From the NCBI GenBank assembly GCA_035937795.1, contig DASZHO010000129.1, positions 8,255 through 72,254 on the forward strand: a DNA stretch of 64,000 nucleotides. The letters are read 5' to 3'. The notes beneath the pieces are model-generated. The model had not been told where the DNA came from, did not search any database, and was given only the letters and a program-made list of their open reading frames with translations. Source of the DNA: JAMQPK01 sp035937795 (GTDB taxonomy: Bacteria; Acidobacteriota; Vicinamibacteria; Vicinamibacterales; JAMQPK01). Of this stretch, positions 26,133 to 34,709 are shown one piece after another (positions within the stretch are counted from its first letter, which is position 1; each line of letters opens with the position of its first letter). Position numbers and translations under genes: made by a program.

Positions 26133-27040
26133 CAGCTGTCTTCTGAAGCGGCCGCGACCTGAGCCGGCACGAAAACGTCGAGCGCGCCGGGCATGCTCCG
26201 GTAATGCAGCGGCGTCGCCATGATCGCCGCTTCGCCGTCGGTCGAGACCGAGAGGTGGCGGTTTCCCGGGGTCTCAATCCAGAGTTCTCCCGCCGGAAAT
26301 ACTTGAAACGTGTTGCGCTGTCCGGTTCGGCCGAACAGCGCGGACAGCGCGAGTTTCGGCAGCTCGTGCGTCTTCACGCGCGGCGCCATGTATGCGAATA
26401 GCCGGCCGGCATCCAATCGGGCGCGCTCGCCCAGGTGAATGCCGGTCGCCTGATACTCGTTGTTGCCGACAAACACGAACGGTGTCCGCGCGACAAATCG
26501 CCGCCCGTCGATGTCCAGCCGCACGTTCACTTCCCGCGACCGCCGGAGGATCCTCGCCGTGGCCAGGACAAAGGCAGGCCACTTCCGATGCCCCTGCTTG
26601 CGCAGCGCGTCGCGCATTTCAACGATGTTTGGATAGACGCCGATCGACGAGTTGTTCACGAAGATGCGATCGTTCACCCGTGCCGCGTCCACGCTGAGGG
26701 TGACGCCGGCTGCGACGGTCTTGACGGCCTGCGCGAGGTCGAGCGGAATGCGCAGGGCTTTGGCGAAATGATTCAACGTGCCGAGCGGCAGAACGCCGAA
26801 CGGGATACCTCGTTCGGCGAGCGCGCCGGCCACCGTGCTGACGGTGCCGTCGCCGCCGCCCGCGACAACCGCCTCGGGTTTCGACCGCAACGTCTCGCGA
26901 ACCGCCGCATCCACCTTGTCCGGCTTCAACGAAATGACGCGGGCCTCTCTGCCTTCCGAGCGGAACAGGTCGGCAATGTGGCGTTCCACGTCCGGCTGGT
27001 TGGCCGACCCGCTGGCGGAATTCAGAATGACGATGAGCAA
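26132..27040 (-). CDS. diacylglycerol-kinase-family protein (PKS operon)
   Basis: 302 residues. N-terminal ILNSASGSANQP, nucleotide motif VVAGGGDGTVSTVAGAL (near 60) and GVLPLGTLNHFAKALRIP (near 83) define the DAGK catalytic domain; later VFVGNNEYQATGIHLGER and LSVSTDGEA follow. It should phosphorylate a lipid alcohol. The gene overlaps the end of the FAD oxidoreductase by 19 bases. In this operon the acceptor could be a polyketide-derived lipid; not provable from sequence. Confidence 0.85.
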   Translation of the reverse strand: MLIVILNSASGSANQPDVERHIADLFRSEGREARVISLKPDKVDAAVRETLRSKPEAVVAGGGDGTVSTVAGALAERGIPFGVLPLGTLNHFAKALRIPLDLAQAVKTVAAGVTLSVDAARVNDRIFVNNSSIGVYPNIVEMRDALRKQGHRKWPAFVLATARILRRSREVNVRLDIDGRRFVARTPFVFVGNNEYQATGIHLGERARLDAGRLFAYMAPRVKTHELPKLALSALFGRTGQRNTFQVFPAGELWIETPGNRHLSVSTDGEAAIMATPLHYRSMPGALDVFVPAQVAAASEDS

Positions 27041-28179
27041 ATCGGAGTCACCTTGCCGGCGGTGCGAGCTCCCTCGGTAAGAACGGCAGGAAACGCCTCG
27101 AGCAGAGGCAGAACCGTCCTAACCGCCAGGGGCCGCATCGCCCACTGCGCGATGGCCGCCGCCGCGTGAATACGTATGGAAAACATGCGCCGCCATTCGG
27201 AGCCGTACGCACGTTCGGTTCCGGCAAGGAGATGGCCCGCCAGCAGCCATCCCGACTGCATCGCCATGCTGATCCCTTCGGCGACTGCCGGGTGCGCTTC
27301 GCCCGCGGCGTTGCCCGCCAGGAAGATGCCGCCGCGGCGCGTCGCGCGAATGCCGGGGCGTATCGGCCCGGCCGAGCGCCACTCGTCCTCGATGACCGCG
27401 CCGTCGAGCGCGGCGCGCAGCCCCTCGCAGCTCGCTCGCATGTGGGCCAGGACCGCCTCGCCCGCGCTCGGCCCGCCCGCGCGGCGGATCCGCTGCAGCG
27501 CGTCGCGGCGGATGCAACAGGAGAGGCTGACGCGGCCCTGGTCGCTATGTACCATACCGCCGTACCCGCCGGGAAAGGCGAGGAGCGGCATCAATCCCGG
27601 GGGCAAACGGCAGTTGAGGAAGTGCGCCTTGAAGCCGAAAAGATCCGAACCGCGCGCGGCGCGCCGCTGCGGCTGCGTCGGCAACTGGCCCGGTTCCCAC
27701 GAGCCGTGCGCGGCGATCACGAACCTTGCGCGCAGATCGGTCGTCTGCCGCGTCTTCGCCGAGACGATCGTGCACCCGTCATCGCGAAGCGCAACGACGT
27801 TCCAGGGCTGCCAGATCTCGGCGCCTTCGGCGGCGGCCCGGTCCAGCAGCATGGTATCGAGGTGCTCGCGGCCGATCGCGCGCCCCCAGCCGTGCGCGTG
27901 ACCTGCGAGCTGCGGCATCTCTGCGGTGATGCAGTGATTGGCTGCAAACAGACCTGCGCGACGCACCTCGGGGCCCGCGAGCTCCTCGAAAACAGACCGG
28001 ACGCCGAGGTCGTGGAGCAACGGCAGATTGGTGGCCGACAGAAATTCGCCGCAGACCTTGCGCCGCGGGAACGCGACTCTCTCGACCAAGGCAACCGACC
28101 AGCCGGCCCGCGCCAGCAGCAGCGCGGCAGTTGAGCCGGCAGGGCCGCCGCCGATGACCAGGGCGTCGTATCCATGCAT
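27022..28179 (-). CDS. FAD-dependent oxidoreductase (geranylgeranyl-reductase-like)
   Basis: 385 residues. FAD-binding Rossmann motif VIGGGPAGSTAALLLARAGWSVALVE near the N-terminus (GxGxxG with E), KVCGEFLS next, an RFVIAAHGSW second motif, and GIFLAGNAAGEAHPAVAEGISMAMQSGWLLAGHLL, which is the GD-type FAD motif with the Asp replaced by Asn. Similar enzymes sit next to bacterial type III PKS genes and oxidise or hydroxylate the product. 26 bases lie between this gene and the PKS. Confidence 0.8.
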   Translation of the reverse strand: MHGYDALVIGGGPAGSTAALLLARAGWSVALVERVAFPRRKVCGEFLSATNLPLLHDLGVRSVFEELAGPEVRRAGLFAANHCITAEMPQLAGHAHGWGRAIGREHLDTMLLDRAAAEGAEIWQPWNVVALRDDGCTIVSAKTRQTTDLRARFVIAAHGSWEPGQLPTQPQRRAARGSDLFGFKAHFLNCRLPPGLMPLLAFPGGYGGMVHSDQGRVSLSCCIRRDALQRIRRAGGPSAGEAVLAHMRASCEGLRAALDGAVIEDEWRSAGPIRPGIRATRRGGIFLAGNAAGEAHPAVAEGISMAMQSGWLLAGHLLAGTERAYGSEWRRMFSIRIHAAAAIAQWAMRPLAVRTVLPLLEAFPAVLTEGARTAGKVTPICSSSF

Positions 28180-28205
28180 GCGAGAGTCTCTCTGCCTTCA
28201 GTGCG

Positions 28206-29264
28206 TTAACTGACTTCGAGCAGGGCGCCGTGGCAGCTGAAGCCGGCGCCGAACGACGACATGTACCAGAGCCCTCCGGGCGCCTGTTCCTTCAGCGCTG
28301 CTTCGAGCACGAAATAGACGCACGGGCTGCTCACGTTCCCGTAGTCGTGCAGCACGGCGGCGCTCCAGCGCGTGTCGTGTTCGGTGATCCCGAGCCGATC
28401 CTGAACGGCTGCCAGAATTTCCCTGCCGCCGGCATGCAGAATCCACGCATGGACGTCTGCGCGATCGGCCTCCGCGCCGGCCAGCACCTCGTTCATCACC
28501 GCCTCTACGTGTTTGCCCGCGAGCGCTGGCACCTGCGGCGACAGCACATTGCGCAACATGCCGCCGCGCTTTTCAAACCGCAGCTCTTCGCGATCCTCGA
28601 CACTCAAGAAGCTGCCGCCGGCCTTCCATTCGATCGTTCGTTCGCGCGGTCCTGGCTCGCCGGAGAGAATCGCCGCGCCGGCACCATCGCCGAACAGGCA
28701 CGCGCTGATCAGCACACCGGCATCATCGTCCAGATACATCGCGGCGCTGCAGATCTCGACGCAGATCGAGAGAACGTGGCGCGCGCGCCGGCCGGCCACC
28801 AGCGCCTCGCCGGTCCGCATGTTCGGCAGCGCAGCGCCGCACCCCTGGCCGACCAGGTCGAGCGCCAGCACGTCGCGGTCCAGGCCGAGCAGTTCGCTGA
28901 CGTAGCTGCTGAGCCCCGGGCAGAGATATCCGGTGCACGTGCTGATGATCACCGCGTCGACGTCGCGCGACGTGACTCCCGCGCTTTCCATCGCGCGCTC
29001 GGCCGCCTGGGCCGCTACCGACGGCGCGTGCCTCGCGAACCGCGCATCGAGCACGTCGGGGTTCATGGCGAACGCCTCGCTCAGATCGTCGAACGCGAGA
29101 TAGCGGCTGCAGATCCCGTTGTTGCCGCGCAGCACCTTTCGCAGAATCGCCTGAGAGCGCGAGCTCAGCCGGGGAAGATATCCGGAAGCCACCAGCGCGT
29201 CCCAGCATTCGGGCTGCGTATACCGATTGGGGGGAGTGGCCGTTCCGAGCCCGTTGATGAACAT
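28206..29264 (-). CDS. type III polyketide synthase (chalcone-synthase family)
   Basis: 352 residues, the usual length. The Cys-His-Asn catalytic triad is C142 (GQGCGAALPNM), H277 (WILHAGGREIL) and N310 (DYGNVSSPCV). The C-terminal loop reads SSFGAGFSCHGALL, the equivalent of the GFGPG motif. It condenses an acyl-CoA starter with malonyl-CoA to pyrones, resorcinols or phloroglucinols. First gene of the operon PKS, FAD oxidoreductase, DAGK, phosphoesterase. A TAGATT box lies 6 bases before the ATG. Confidence 0.9.
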   Translation of the reverse strand: MFINGLGTATPPNRYTQPECWDALVASGYLPRLSSRSQAILRKVLRGNNGICSRYLAFDDLSEAFAMNPDVLDARFARHAPSVAAQAAERAMESAGVTSRDVDAVIISTCTGYLCPGLSSYVSELLGLDRDVLALDLVGQGCGAALPNMRTGEALVAGRRARHVLSICVEICSAAMYLDDDAGVLISACLFGDGAGAAILSGEPGPRERTIEWKAGGSFLSVEDREELRFEKRGGMLRNVLSPQVPALAGKHVEAVMNEVLAGAEADRADVHAWILHAGGREILAAVQDRLGITEHDTRWSAAVLHDYGNVSSPCVYFVLEAALKEQAPGGLWYMSSFGAGFSCHGALLEVS

Positions 29265-29305
29265 CCCTTAAATCTATCCGAGAACGCTGTGCTACTGTTC
29301 GCCTA
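29265..29305. promoter_or_regulatory. divergent promoters of the PKS gene and murQ
   Basis: 41-base spacer. Minus strand: TAGATT (29271-29276), 6 bases before the PKS ATG. Plus strand: extended -10 TGCTACTGT (-10 box 29293-29298), 7 bases before the murQ ATG. Both suggest leaderless mRNAs. Confidence 0.45.
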
Positions 29306-30214
29306 ATGACGAGTCCGTCGAAGTGGCAGACGCTGCCGACCGAGGCGATCAATGAATCGACCTTGAATCTCGATACCCTGCCGATCGACGGCATCGTCGA
29401 GTTGATGGTCGAGGACAACCAGAGCGTGCTCGAGGCGGTGCGGCGCGAGAAACGCCAGATCGTGCGCGGAGTTGCCTTGCTGGTCGAGGCGGTGAAGAAT
29501 CGCGGCCGGCTGATCTTTGTCGGCGCCGGCACCAGCGGCCGGCTCGGCGTGCTCGAGGCCGCGGAGATGCCGCCCACGTTCGGCATTTCGCGCGACGTGG
29601 TGCGGGCGATCATCGCCGGCGGCGACGAGGCTGTGCATCGCGCGAAGGAAGGCGTCGAAGACGACGAGCGGGCAGGGGCGAATGCGCTCGGGAAGCTGTC
29701 GCCCACGACAAAAGATGTAGTGATTGGCGTCTCGGCCAGCGGCGTCACGCCGTTCGTGCGTGGCGCGCTGGCGCGCGCCGGGCGCGCGGGGTCGAAAATC
29801 GTGGCGGTGACGTGCGACCCGAAATCAGGAATGGGAGAATTGGCCGGCGTGCTGATCTCGCTGCGCGTCGGCCCGGAGGTGGTGGCCGGCTCGACGCGGT
29901 TGAAGGCCGGGACGGCGACCAAGATTGTGCTGAACATCCTGACGACAGCCGCGATGGTGCGCGCCGGCAAGGTCTACGGAAACCTGATGGTCGACGTGCA
30001 GGCCAATTCCGACAAACTGCGCGATCGCGGCCGGCGCATCGTCAGTGCCGTGACGGGGCTTGATTCTGGCGAAGCCGATGCGCTGCTCCGGCGGGCGAAG
30101 GGCAGTGTGAAGATCGCGATCGTGATGCAGAAATCCCGCGTCAGCTACGTCCGGGCCCGGGCGCGGCTGCGTGCGGCCGACGACTCCCTTCGACGAGCGA
30201 TCGGGGAAGCCTAG
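29306..30214 (+). CDS. murQ: N-acetylmuramic acid 6-phosphate etherase
   Basis: 302 residues. Cleaves the D-lactyl ether of MurNAc-6-phosphate to GlcNAc-6-phosphate in peptidoglycan recycling. Highly typical: TEAINESTLNLDTLPIDGIVELM at the start, the SIS sugar-phosphate motif GAGTSGRLGVLEAAEMPPTFG (near 71), IIAGGDEAVHRAKEGVEDD, and the C-terminal NLMVDVQANSDKLRDRGRRI. It lies beside nagB, a GlcNAc kinase and nagA, giving a full amino-sugar route. The 3' end overlaps the convergent nagB by 74 bases. Confidence 0.93.
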   Translation: MTSPSKWQTLPTEAINESTLNLDTLPIDGIVELMVEDNQSVLEAVRREKRQIVRGVALLVEAVKNRGRLIFVGAGTSGRLGVLEAAEMPPTFGISRDVVRAIIAGGDEAVHRAKEGVEDDERAGANALGKLSPTTKDVVIGVSASGVTPFVRGALARAGRAGSKIVAVTCDPKSGMGELAGVLISLRVGPEVVAGSTRLKAGTATKIVLNILTTAAMVRAGKVYGNLMVDVQANSDKLRDRGRRIVSAVTGLDSGEADALLRRAKGSVKIAIVMQKSRVSYVRARARLRAADDSLRRAIGEA

Positions 30215-30932
30215 CCGACGCCTCGTCGTCGAGGATCACTTCCACTTCAGGGTGCAGCTGCAGGAACGACGCCGGTGTTGACGTCGAAATCGTTCCCGTG
30301 AACATCGATTCCAGGGCGCGCGCCTTCGTGCCGCCGGTCGCGACCAGCACGATGGCGCTGGCCTCGAGGATGGTCGCCATTCCCATCGACAGCGCCTCCC
30401 GCGGCACGGCGCTCACGTCGCCGCCGAAGAGCGAGGCGTTCGCGCGCCTGGTTCCCAGCGTCAGCCGCGCGCGATGCGTGCGGGCGTGGACGGCAGGCGA
30501 TGGTTCGTTGAACCCGATGTGGCCGTTGGCGCCCACACCCAGCAGTTGAAGGTCGATGCCGCCGAGGCTGTCGATCAGCCGTTCATACCTGGCGCATTCC
30601 GCGTCGAGGTCGCGCGCGCTGCCGTCCAGAAAATGCACCTGCCCGGACGGGATGTTGACGCGGCGGAACAGATGCTTTTGCATGAACGCGCAGAAGCTTC
30701 GCCGGTCTCCCGGCGAGAGGCCGGTGAATTCGTCGACGTTCAGCGTGTGGGTGCGCGAAAAGTCAGCGTCCCCGGCCTGGTGGAGTCGAACCAGTTCGTC
30801 GTAAATGCCCAGCGAAGTCCGTCCGGTCGCAAGCCCAAGCACGCTATCCGGCTTCTCCCGCAATTGTTCGGAGACGAGCCAGGCAGCCGCTCTCGCGGCC
30901 TCGGCCGCCGATCCGTAGATGCGAAGCCTCAT
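30141..30932 (-). CDS. nagB: glucosamine-6-phosphate deaminase
   Basis: 263 residues. Converts glucosamine-6-phosphate to fructose-6-phosphate and ammonia. Family signatures: LGLATGRTSLGIYDELV (near 35), NVDEFTGLS (catalytic Asp), LLGVGANGHIGFNEPSP (near 133) and VATGGTKARAL. Start ATG at 30932 overlaps the stop of the kinase gene upstream (ATGA). The last 24 codons are antisense to the end of murQ, an unusually long coding overlap. Confidence 0.92.
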   Translation of the reverse strand: MRLRIYGSAAEAARAAAWLVSEQLREKPDSVLGLATGRTSLGIYDELVRLHQAGDADFSRTHTLNVDEFTGLSPGDRRSFCAFMQKHLFRRVNIPSGQVHFLDGSARDLDAECARYERLIDSLGGIDLQLLGVGANGHIGFNEPSPAVHARTHRARLTLGTRRANASLFGGDVSAVPREALSMGMATILEASAIVLVATGGTKARALESMFTGTISTSTPASFLQLHPEVEVILDDEASARLPRSLVEGSRRPHAAAPGPGRS

Positions 30933-31876
30933 GTGGCGTTGGGCCGATACACCGGCAAGTTCGCGCCGCCCCGCAGCTCGGCAATCGCGAGTTGGACAGC
31001 GCCGGACGCGGGGTCGGCTTCGAGTCGAACCGTCTTGCTCTGCGGCGCCAGCGACGGCAGCAGCAGCTTCAGCTGATCGCAGAGCCACGGCACGGCGTAG
31101 AACATTCCGCCGGCCAGCACGAACGAAAAGGCTTCAGCCGTCAGATCCAATCGCGCCATCACCGCTGCTGCCGCCGTGATCAGCTCGTCGGCCGCGCGAT
31201 TGAGAATGCCGGCCGCAACCAGGTCCCCTTCGTCGCGCGCCTGCTGGACGTAATGGGCGAGCCCGCCGATGGCAGCCGGGCTGAGATCTTCGTGGTAGAC
31301 CTTCTGAATCAGCTCGGCCGCGCGCTCCGCGCCGAAATGCGCGAGCAGGTGCGGCGTAAGGCTCGTCGAGCGTCCACGCCCATCGGCGTGCCGGACAACC
31401 GCGCGCAGCGCGAACCGCCCGATCCAGTAGCCGCTGCCCTCGTCGCCGAGCACGTAACCCCAGCCTCCCGCGCGCGAGGCTTCCCCGCGAGCGTTCCGGC
31501 CGTACGCGATCGATCCGGTGCCTGCAACAATCACGATGCCCGGCTCGTGGCCGATGCCCGCCTGCAAGGCGATCAGCGCATCGTTTACCACGAGAATCCT
31601 GGCCTTGTAACCGATGCGCTTCATGATGCTGCGCACGACCGCTTCGTCAGCGGCCCGATCGACGCCCGCAATGCCCAGACAGATCGCAGAGGGGACCACG
31701 TGCGTGTCGGCCAGCGTTTTTTCCATCACCTGGTGCAGCACCTTTTCGAGCGCGAGCTCCCCGACGCCCTGCAGGTTGGCGCCTTCCTCGCGCGCGGACG
31801 CGACCACGCGGCCCTCGTCGTCGGCGAGCAGGCAGACCGTTTTCGTGCCGCCCACGTCGATGCCAAGAACGTGCAT
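30929..31876 (-). CDS. N-acetylglucosamine kinase (BadF/BadG ATPase family)
   Basis: 315 residues of the ASKHA fold: phosphate 1 motif LGIDVGGTKTVCLLAD at the N-terminus, LVVNDALIAL, adenosine-type loop GIVIVAGTGSIAYG and GWGYVLGDEGSGYWIG, then FVLAGGMF. This is the NAGK-like branch and fits phosphorylation of GlcNAc (or MurNAc/glucosamine) to the 6-phosphate, supplying MurQ/NagA/NagB. ATG at 31876 is chosen; a TAAAAT box ends 7 bases before it. It shares a 4-base overlap with nagB. Confidence 0.85.
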   Translation of the reverse strand: MHVLGIDVGGTKTVCLLADDEGRVVASAREEGANLQGVGELALEKVLHQVMEKTLADTHVVPSAICLGIAGVDRAADEAVVRSIMKRIGYKARILVVNDALIALQAGIGHEPGIVIVAGTGSIAYGRNARGEASRAGGWGYVLGDEGSGYWIGRFALRAVVRHADGRGRSTSLTPHLLAHFGAERAAELIQKVYHEDLSPAAIGGLAHYVQQARDEGDLVAAGILNRAADELITAAAAVMARLDLTAEAFSFVLAGGMFYAVPWLCDQLKLLLPSLAPQSKTVRLEADPASGAVQLAIAELRGGANLPVYRPNAT

Positions 31877-31883
31877 GATTGAT

Positions 31884-31898
31884 ATTTTACGTTGCAAT
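31884..31898 (-). promoter_or_regulatory. nagK promoter with 12-bp putative operator
   Basis: Minus-strand -10 box TAAAAT (31884-31889), 7 bases before the start codon, overlaps the 12-mer TTACGTTGCAAT (plus strand, 31887-31898). The identical 12-mer overlaps the nagA start at 33504-33515 in the other orientation relative to the gene. Confidence 0.5.
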
Positions 31899-32068
31899 AT
31901 TCGTGCGCGTTGAAACGCCCGTTTTGGACGCAGCACCTGGCTGTGAGCGATGAGTCAATCGACGCGTCGTCACGATGTGTGCCTTTTAGAACAGGTTTTA
32001 CATCGATAGCGACATAGTATCGGCTGACCGGGGTTGTGATTTCGGGTCCCAGGGAAAGGCGACAAGCC

Positions 32069-32959
32069 ATGAAACGCTATCTGACGGCGGCGGCATTTCT
32101 CGTAGCGTCCATCGCAGCTCCCGCTTTCGCGCAAGATCAATTCTTCGACTCGAACGGAGTCCGAATCAGATATGTCGAACGCGGGGCTGGTGAGCCGGTC
32201 GTCCTCGTCCATGGGTACACTCAAACCCTCGACTCCAACTGGATCGACACCGGGGTCTTCGCAAATCTTGCCAAGGATCACCACGTCATCGCATTCGATC
32301 TTCGGGGTCATGGCAAGAGTGGGAAGCCACACGACCCTGCGGCATATGGGCGCGAAATTGTGCAGGACGCGATCCGGTTGTTGGACCACCTGAAGATCCC
32401 CCAAGCGCATCTTGTCGGATACTCACTTGGAGCCTCTATCGTGGCCAAACTGCTGACCACGGATCCCAATCGCTTTCTGACAGCGACGTTGGGCGCCGGA
32501 AGCGGTTATCGGAATTGGACAGCCGAAGATGACAAGGTCACTGAATCGTGGGCGGCGGAGCTTGAAACCGACGTTCCCTTCCGAAGGTTGGTGACAGGGA
32601 TAACGCCAATCGATGAGCCAAAACGAACGGAAGAGGATATCCGGGCGCGATCAGGAGCACTTGCAGCGATAAATGACCTCAAGGCTCTAGCGGCATACAA
32701 CAGAGGCGGGTTCCGCGAACTCGAAGCAAATGATGCGGAAGTTGCAGCCATCAAGGTGCCGGTTCTCGGTATCGTTGGGAGCGCCGACGGGAACCTTCGC
32801 GGGTTCAGAGAACTGCAAACGCTTCTGCCGTCGCTTAAATTGATTGTCATCGACGGTGCGACTCACGCCGGTGATCGTGCGGCAGCAAGACGACCCGAGT
32901 TCGTTGAGGCGATTCGGCAGTTTATCGACGCTCATCGTGCCAGCCCACAACTTCGCTGA
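32069..32959 (+). CDS. exported alpha/beta hydrolase
   Basis: 296 residues. Signal peptide (YLTAAAFLVASIAAPAFAQ), then an alpha/beta hydrolase: oxyanion region VVLVHGYTQT, FDLRGHGKSG, the nucleophile elbow VGYSLGAS (Ser), PVLGIVGSADGNL (acid) and DGATHAGDR (His). Substrate unknown. AGGG-AAAGG precedes the ATG. The base composition is visibly less GC-rich than the neighbouring nag genes, and it splits the nag cluster, so acquisition by transfer is possible. Confidence 0.85.
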   Translation: MKRYLTAAAFLVASIAAPAFAQDQFFDSNGVRIRYVERGAGEPVVLVHGYTQTLDSNWIDTGVFANLAKDHHVIAFDLRGHGKSGKPHDPAAYGREIVQDAIRLLDHLKIPQAHLVGYSLGASIVAKLLTTDPNRFLTATLGAGSGYRNWTAEDDKVTESWAAELETDVPFRRLVTGITPIDEPKRTEEDIRARSGALAAINDLKALAAYNRGGFRELEANDAEVAAIKVPVLGIVGSADGNLRGFRELQTLLPSLKLIVIDGATHAGDRAAARRPEFVEAIRQFIDAHRASPQLR

Positions 32960-32970
32960 TACGCCTTCCA

Positions 32971-32998
32971 AGCTGACGGCTGATCGCTGACAGCTGAA
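32971..32998. repeat. heptamer repeat, GCTGAC family
   Basis: Four 7-base units (AGCTGAC, GGCTGAT, CGCTGAC, AGCTGAA) shortly after the alpha/beta hydrolase stop. Confidence 0.7.
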
Positions 32999-33032
32999 CG
33001 CAGGCATCCGACACATTTTCAAGTGTTCTTGG

Positions 33033-33395
33033 CTAGAGCTGGCCCAACGCTGTGGATTGACGAAGCCTTCCAATCCTGTGCGCCAATAACGCGCTGAATA
33101 CCAACGGTATGAAGAAGAGCGCAAACGCCAACGGACACCCGTTGCTGCCGTATTTCCGTGAAATGAACCAGAACACGGCAACCCAGGCGGCCAGCGCGAC
33201 AGGCGCGGCATTCGCCGATCGCCATTGACGATCGACAACCGCCAGCACAGCGAAGGGAGCGCCGGAAATCAGGCAATACTTCGCGAGCGACCACGTCACG
33301 TCGCTGATCTCGATCACGCGCGGGCCATGGATCATGCCCTCGATGATGCCCTGCAGATAGATGAAGTAAATGACGACGAGAATGGGCGCGGCCGT
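33033..33395 (-). pseudogene. possible remnant of a small membrane protein gene
   Basis: A frame open from 33395 to a stop at 33033 encodes several hydrophobic segments (PILVVIYFIYLQGIIEG, KYCLISGAPFAVLAVV, APVALAAWVAVFWFIS, LAFALFFIPLVFSALLA) and basic loops, as in an integral membrane protein. The only ATG (33335) lies after the first hydrophobic segment, and a TAG at 33396-33398 closes the frame before it. It may be a gene that lost its 5' end, or a small protein with an unusual start. No homologue is recognised. Confidence 0.35.
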
Positions 33396-33503
33396 CTAAC
33401 GTCGTGTCACGCTGTAAAATGCCGTGCAGATCTGAAGCGCTGCGTCCCGATTCAATCGACCCCGAAATCGCGCGACGACGCAATTCTGGAAAACTGGATT
33501 AAG

Positions 33504-33515
33504 TTACGTTGCAAT
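33504..33515. promoter_or_regulatory. 12-bp putative operator at the nagA start
   Basis: TTACGTTGCAAT, identical to the element in the nagK promoter, overlaps the nagA ATG at 33514. A TAAGTT box (33500-33505) 8 bases upstream could be the -10 element. Confidence 0.5.
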
Positions 33516-34680
33516 GATCGTTCTCTCCGGCGCCGATCTGGTGTTGTCCGATGAAATTCGCGGTCCAGGCACCCTGATCCTCGAAGGCGACCGTATCGTG
33601 GAGGTGGCCACCGGCACGCGGCCCGGCGGCCCCGGTGATCAGCACGTCGACCTCGCCGGCCACCTGATTGCTCCCGGGTTTATCGACGTGCACGTGCACG
33701 GTGTCGAGGGCACGGACACTCTGGATAGCGATGACGCCGTGGCGAAGATCGCCGCGACGCTGCCCAAGTACGGGGTCACCGCGTTTTGCCCGACTACTGT
33801 AGCCTGCGCCGCAGCCGCGCTCGGCGAGGCGCTCGCGGGCATTCACGACATGCGGCGGCAGCCGCTGGCCCGTGGCGCGCGCATCCTGGGCGCGCATCTG
33901 GAAAGCAATTTCATCAATCCGGCATACCGAGGCGCCCAGCCGGAAAAGTATCTGTACCTCCCTTCCAGCGGCGACGCGAAAGACATCCTCGCTGAGATCG
34001 GCCGCGCCAAACCCGACGTCGCCATCGTGACGGTGGCGCCCGAGCTGGATGGCTCTCGGGACCTGATTCAGTGGCTCGTCAAGAACGACATCGTGGTGTC
34101 GCTCGGCCATTCTGCCGCGTCGTTCGAGACCGCCGAGGCGGCCATAGACAGCGGGGCCCGTCACGCGACGCACTTGTTCAACCGGATGCCGCCGCTGAAC
34201 CATCGAGACCCCGGTCTGGCGGGCGCGGTGCTGACCAGGAAGGAAGTGGCCGCCGAGATCATCTGCGACGGGGTGCACGTGCACAGTCCGATGATCCAGC
34301 TCGCGATTGCCGCCAAGGGCGCCGATCGGATGATGGCCATCACCGATGGCACTGCTGCTGCGGGCCTTCCGGATGGCGCCTTCGCCTCGCTTGGCGGACG
34401 GCGGATCTGCGTACGCGACGGCGCCGCATATTTGGACGAGGGGACGCTGGCCGGAAGCGTGGCGACGATGGATTTGGTGTTCTGGTTTTTGGTGAAGCAG
34501 GTCGGGTTGTCGCCGAACGATGCGTCGCGGCTGTGCTCGACCACGCCGGCCGCCGAATTGGGCCTTCGCGACTGCGGCGCGATCGCGCGCGGCAACATCG
34601 CCGACCTCGTCGTCCTCGACGGAAATTTCTCGGTGAAGCAGACATACGTCGCCGGCCGGCTGGCGTTTTCGGATCTGTAG
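33514..34680 (+). CDS. nagA: N-acetylglucosamine-6-phosphate deacetylase
   Basis: 388 residues. Removes acetate from GlcNAc-6-phosphate, giving the NagB substrate. Amidohydrolase fold with GFIDVHVHGVEGTDT, GAHLESNFINPAYRGA (catalytic-site Glu), SLGHSAA (metal His), ATHLFNRMPPLNHRDPG (metal His), and the catalytic Asp in MAITDGTAA. The C-terminal NIADLVVLDGNF is the usual closing beta-sandwich. No Shine-Dalgarno sequence is visible; the start codon lies inside a putative operator. Confidence 0.92.
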   Translation: MIVLSGADLVLSDEIRGPGTLILEGDRIVEVATGTRPGGPGDQHVDLAGHLIAPGFIDVHVHGVEGTDTLDSDDAVAKIAATLPKYGVTAFCPTTVACAAAALGEALAGIHDMRRQPLARGARILGAHLESNFINPAYRGAQPEKYLYLPSSGDAKDILAEIGRAKPDVAIVTVAPELDGSRDLIQWLVKNDIVVSLGHSAASFETAEAAIDSGARHATHLFNRMPPLNHRDPGLAGAVLTRKEVAAEIICDGVHVHSPMIQLAIAAKGADRMMAITDGTAAAGLPDGAFASLGGRRICVRDGAAYLDEGTLAGSVATMDLVFWFLVKQVGLSPNDASRLCSTTPAAELGLRDCGAIARGNIADLVVLDGNFSVKQTYVAGRLAFSDL

Positions 34681-34697
34681 CCCGGCGGAAGCCAATG

Positions 34698-34703
34698 TAG
34701 AAT
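34698..34703 (+). promoter_or_regulatory. extended -10 box of a leaderless transcript
   Basis: TGTAGAAT (-10 TAGAAT at 34698-34703) ends 6 bases before the ATG at 34710, so the predicted +1 is the start codon. Confidence 0.45.
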
Positions 34704-34709
34704 CAACGC

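Noticed and set aside
31893..31908. Near-match to a sigma-54 promoter upstream of nagK (minus strand)
   Set aside because: GCGCACGAATATTGCA lacks one of the two essential G of the -24 element, and a better -10 box lies at the start codon.
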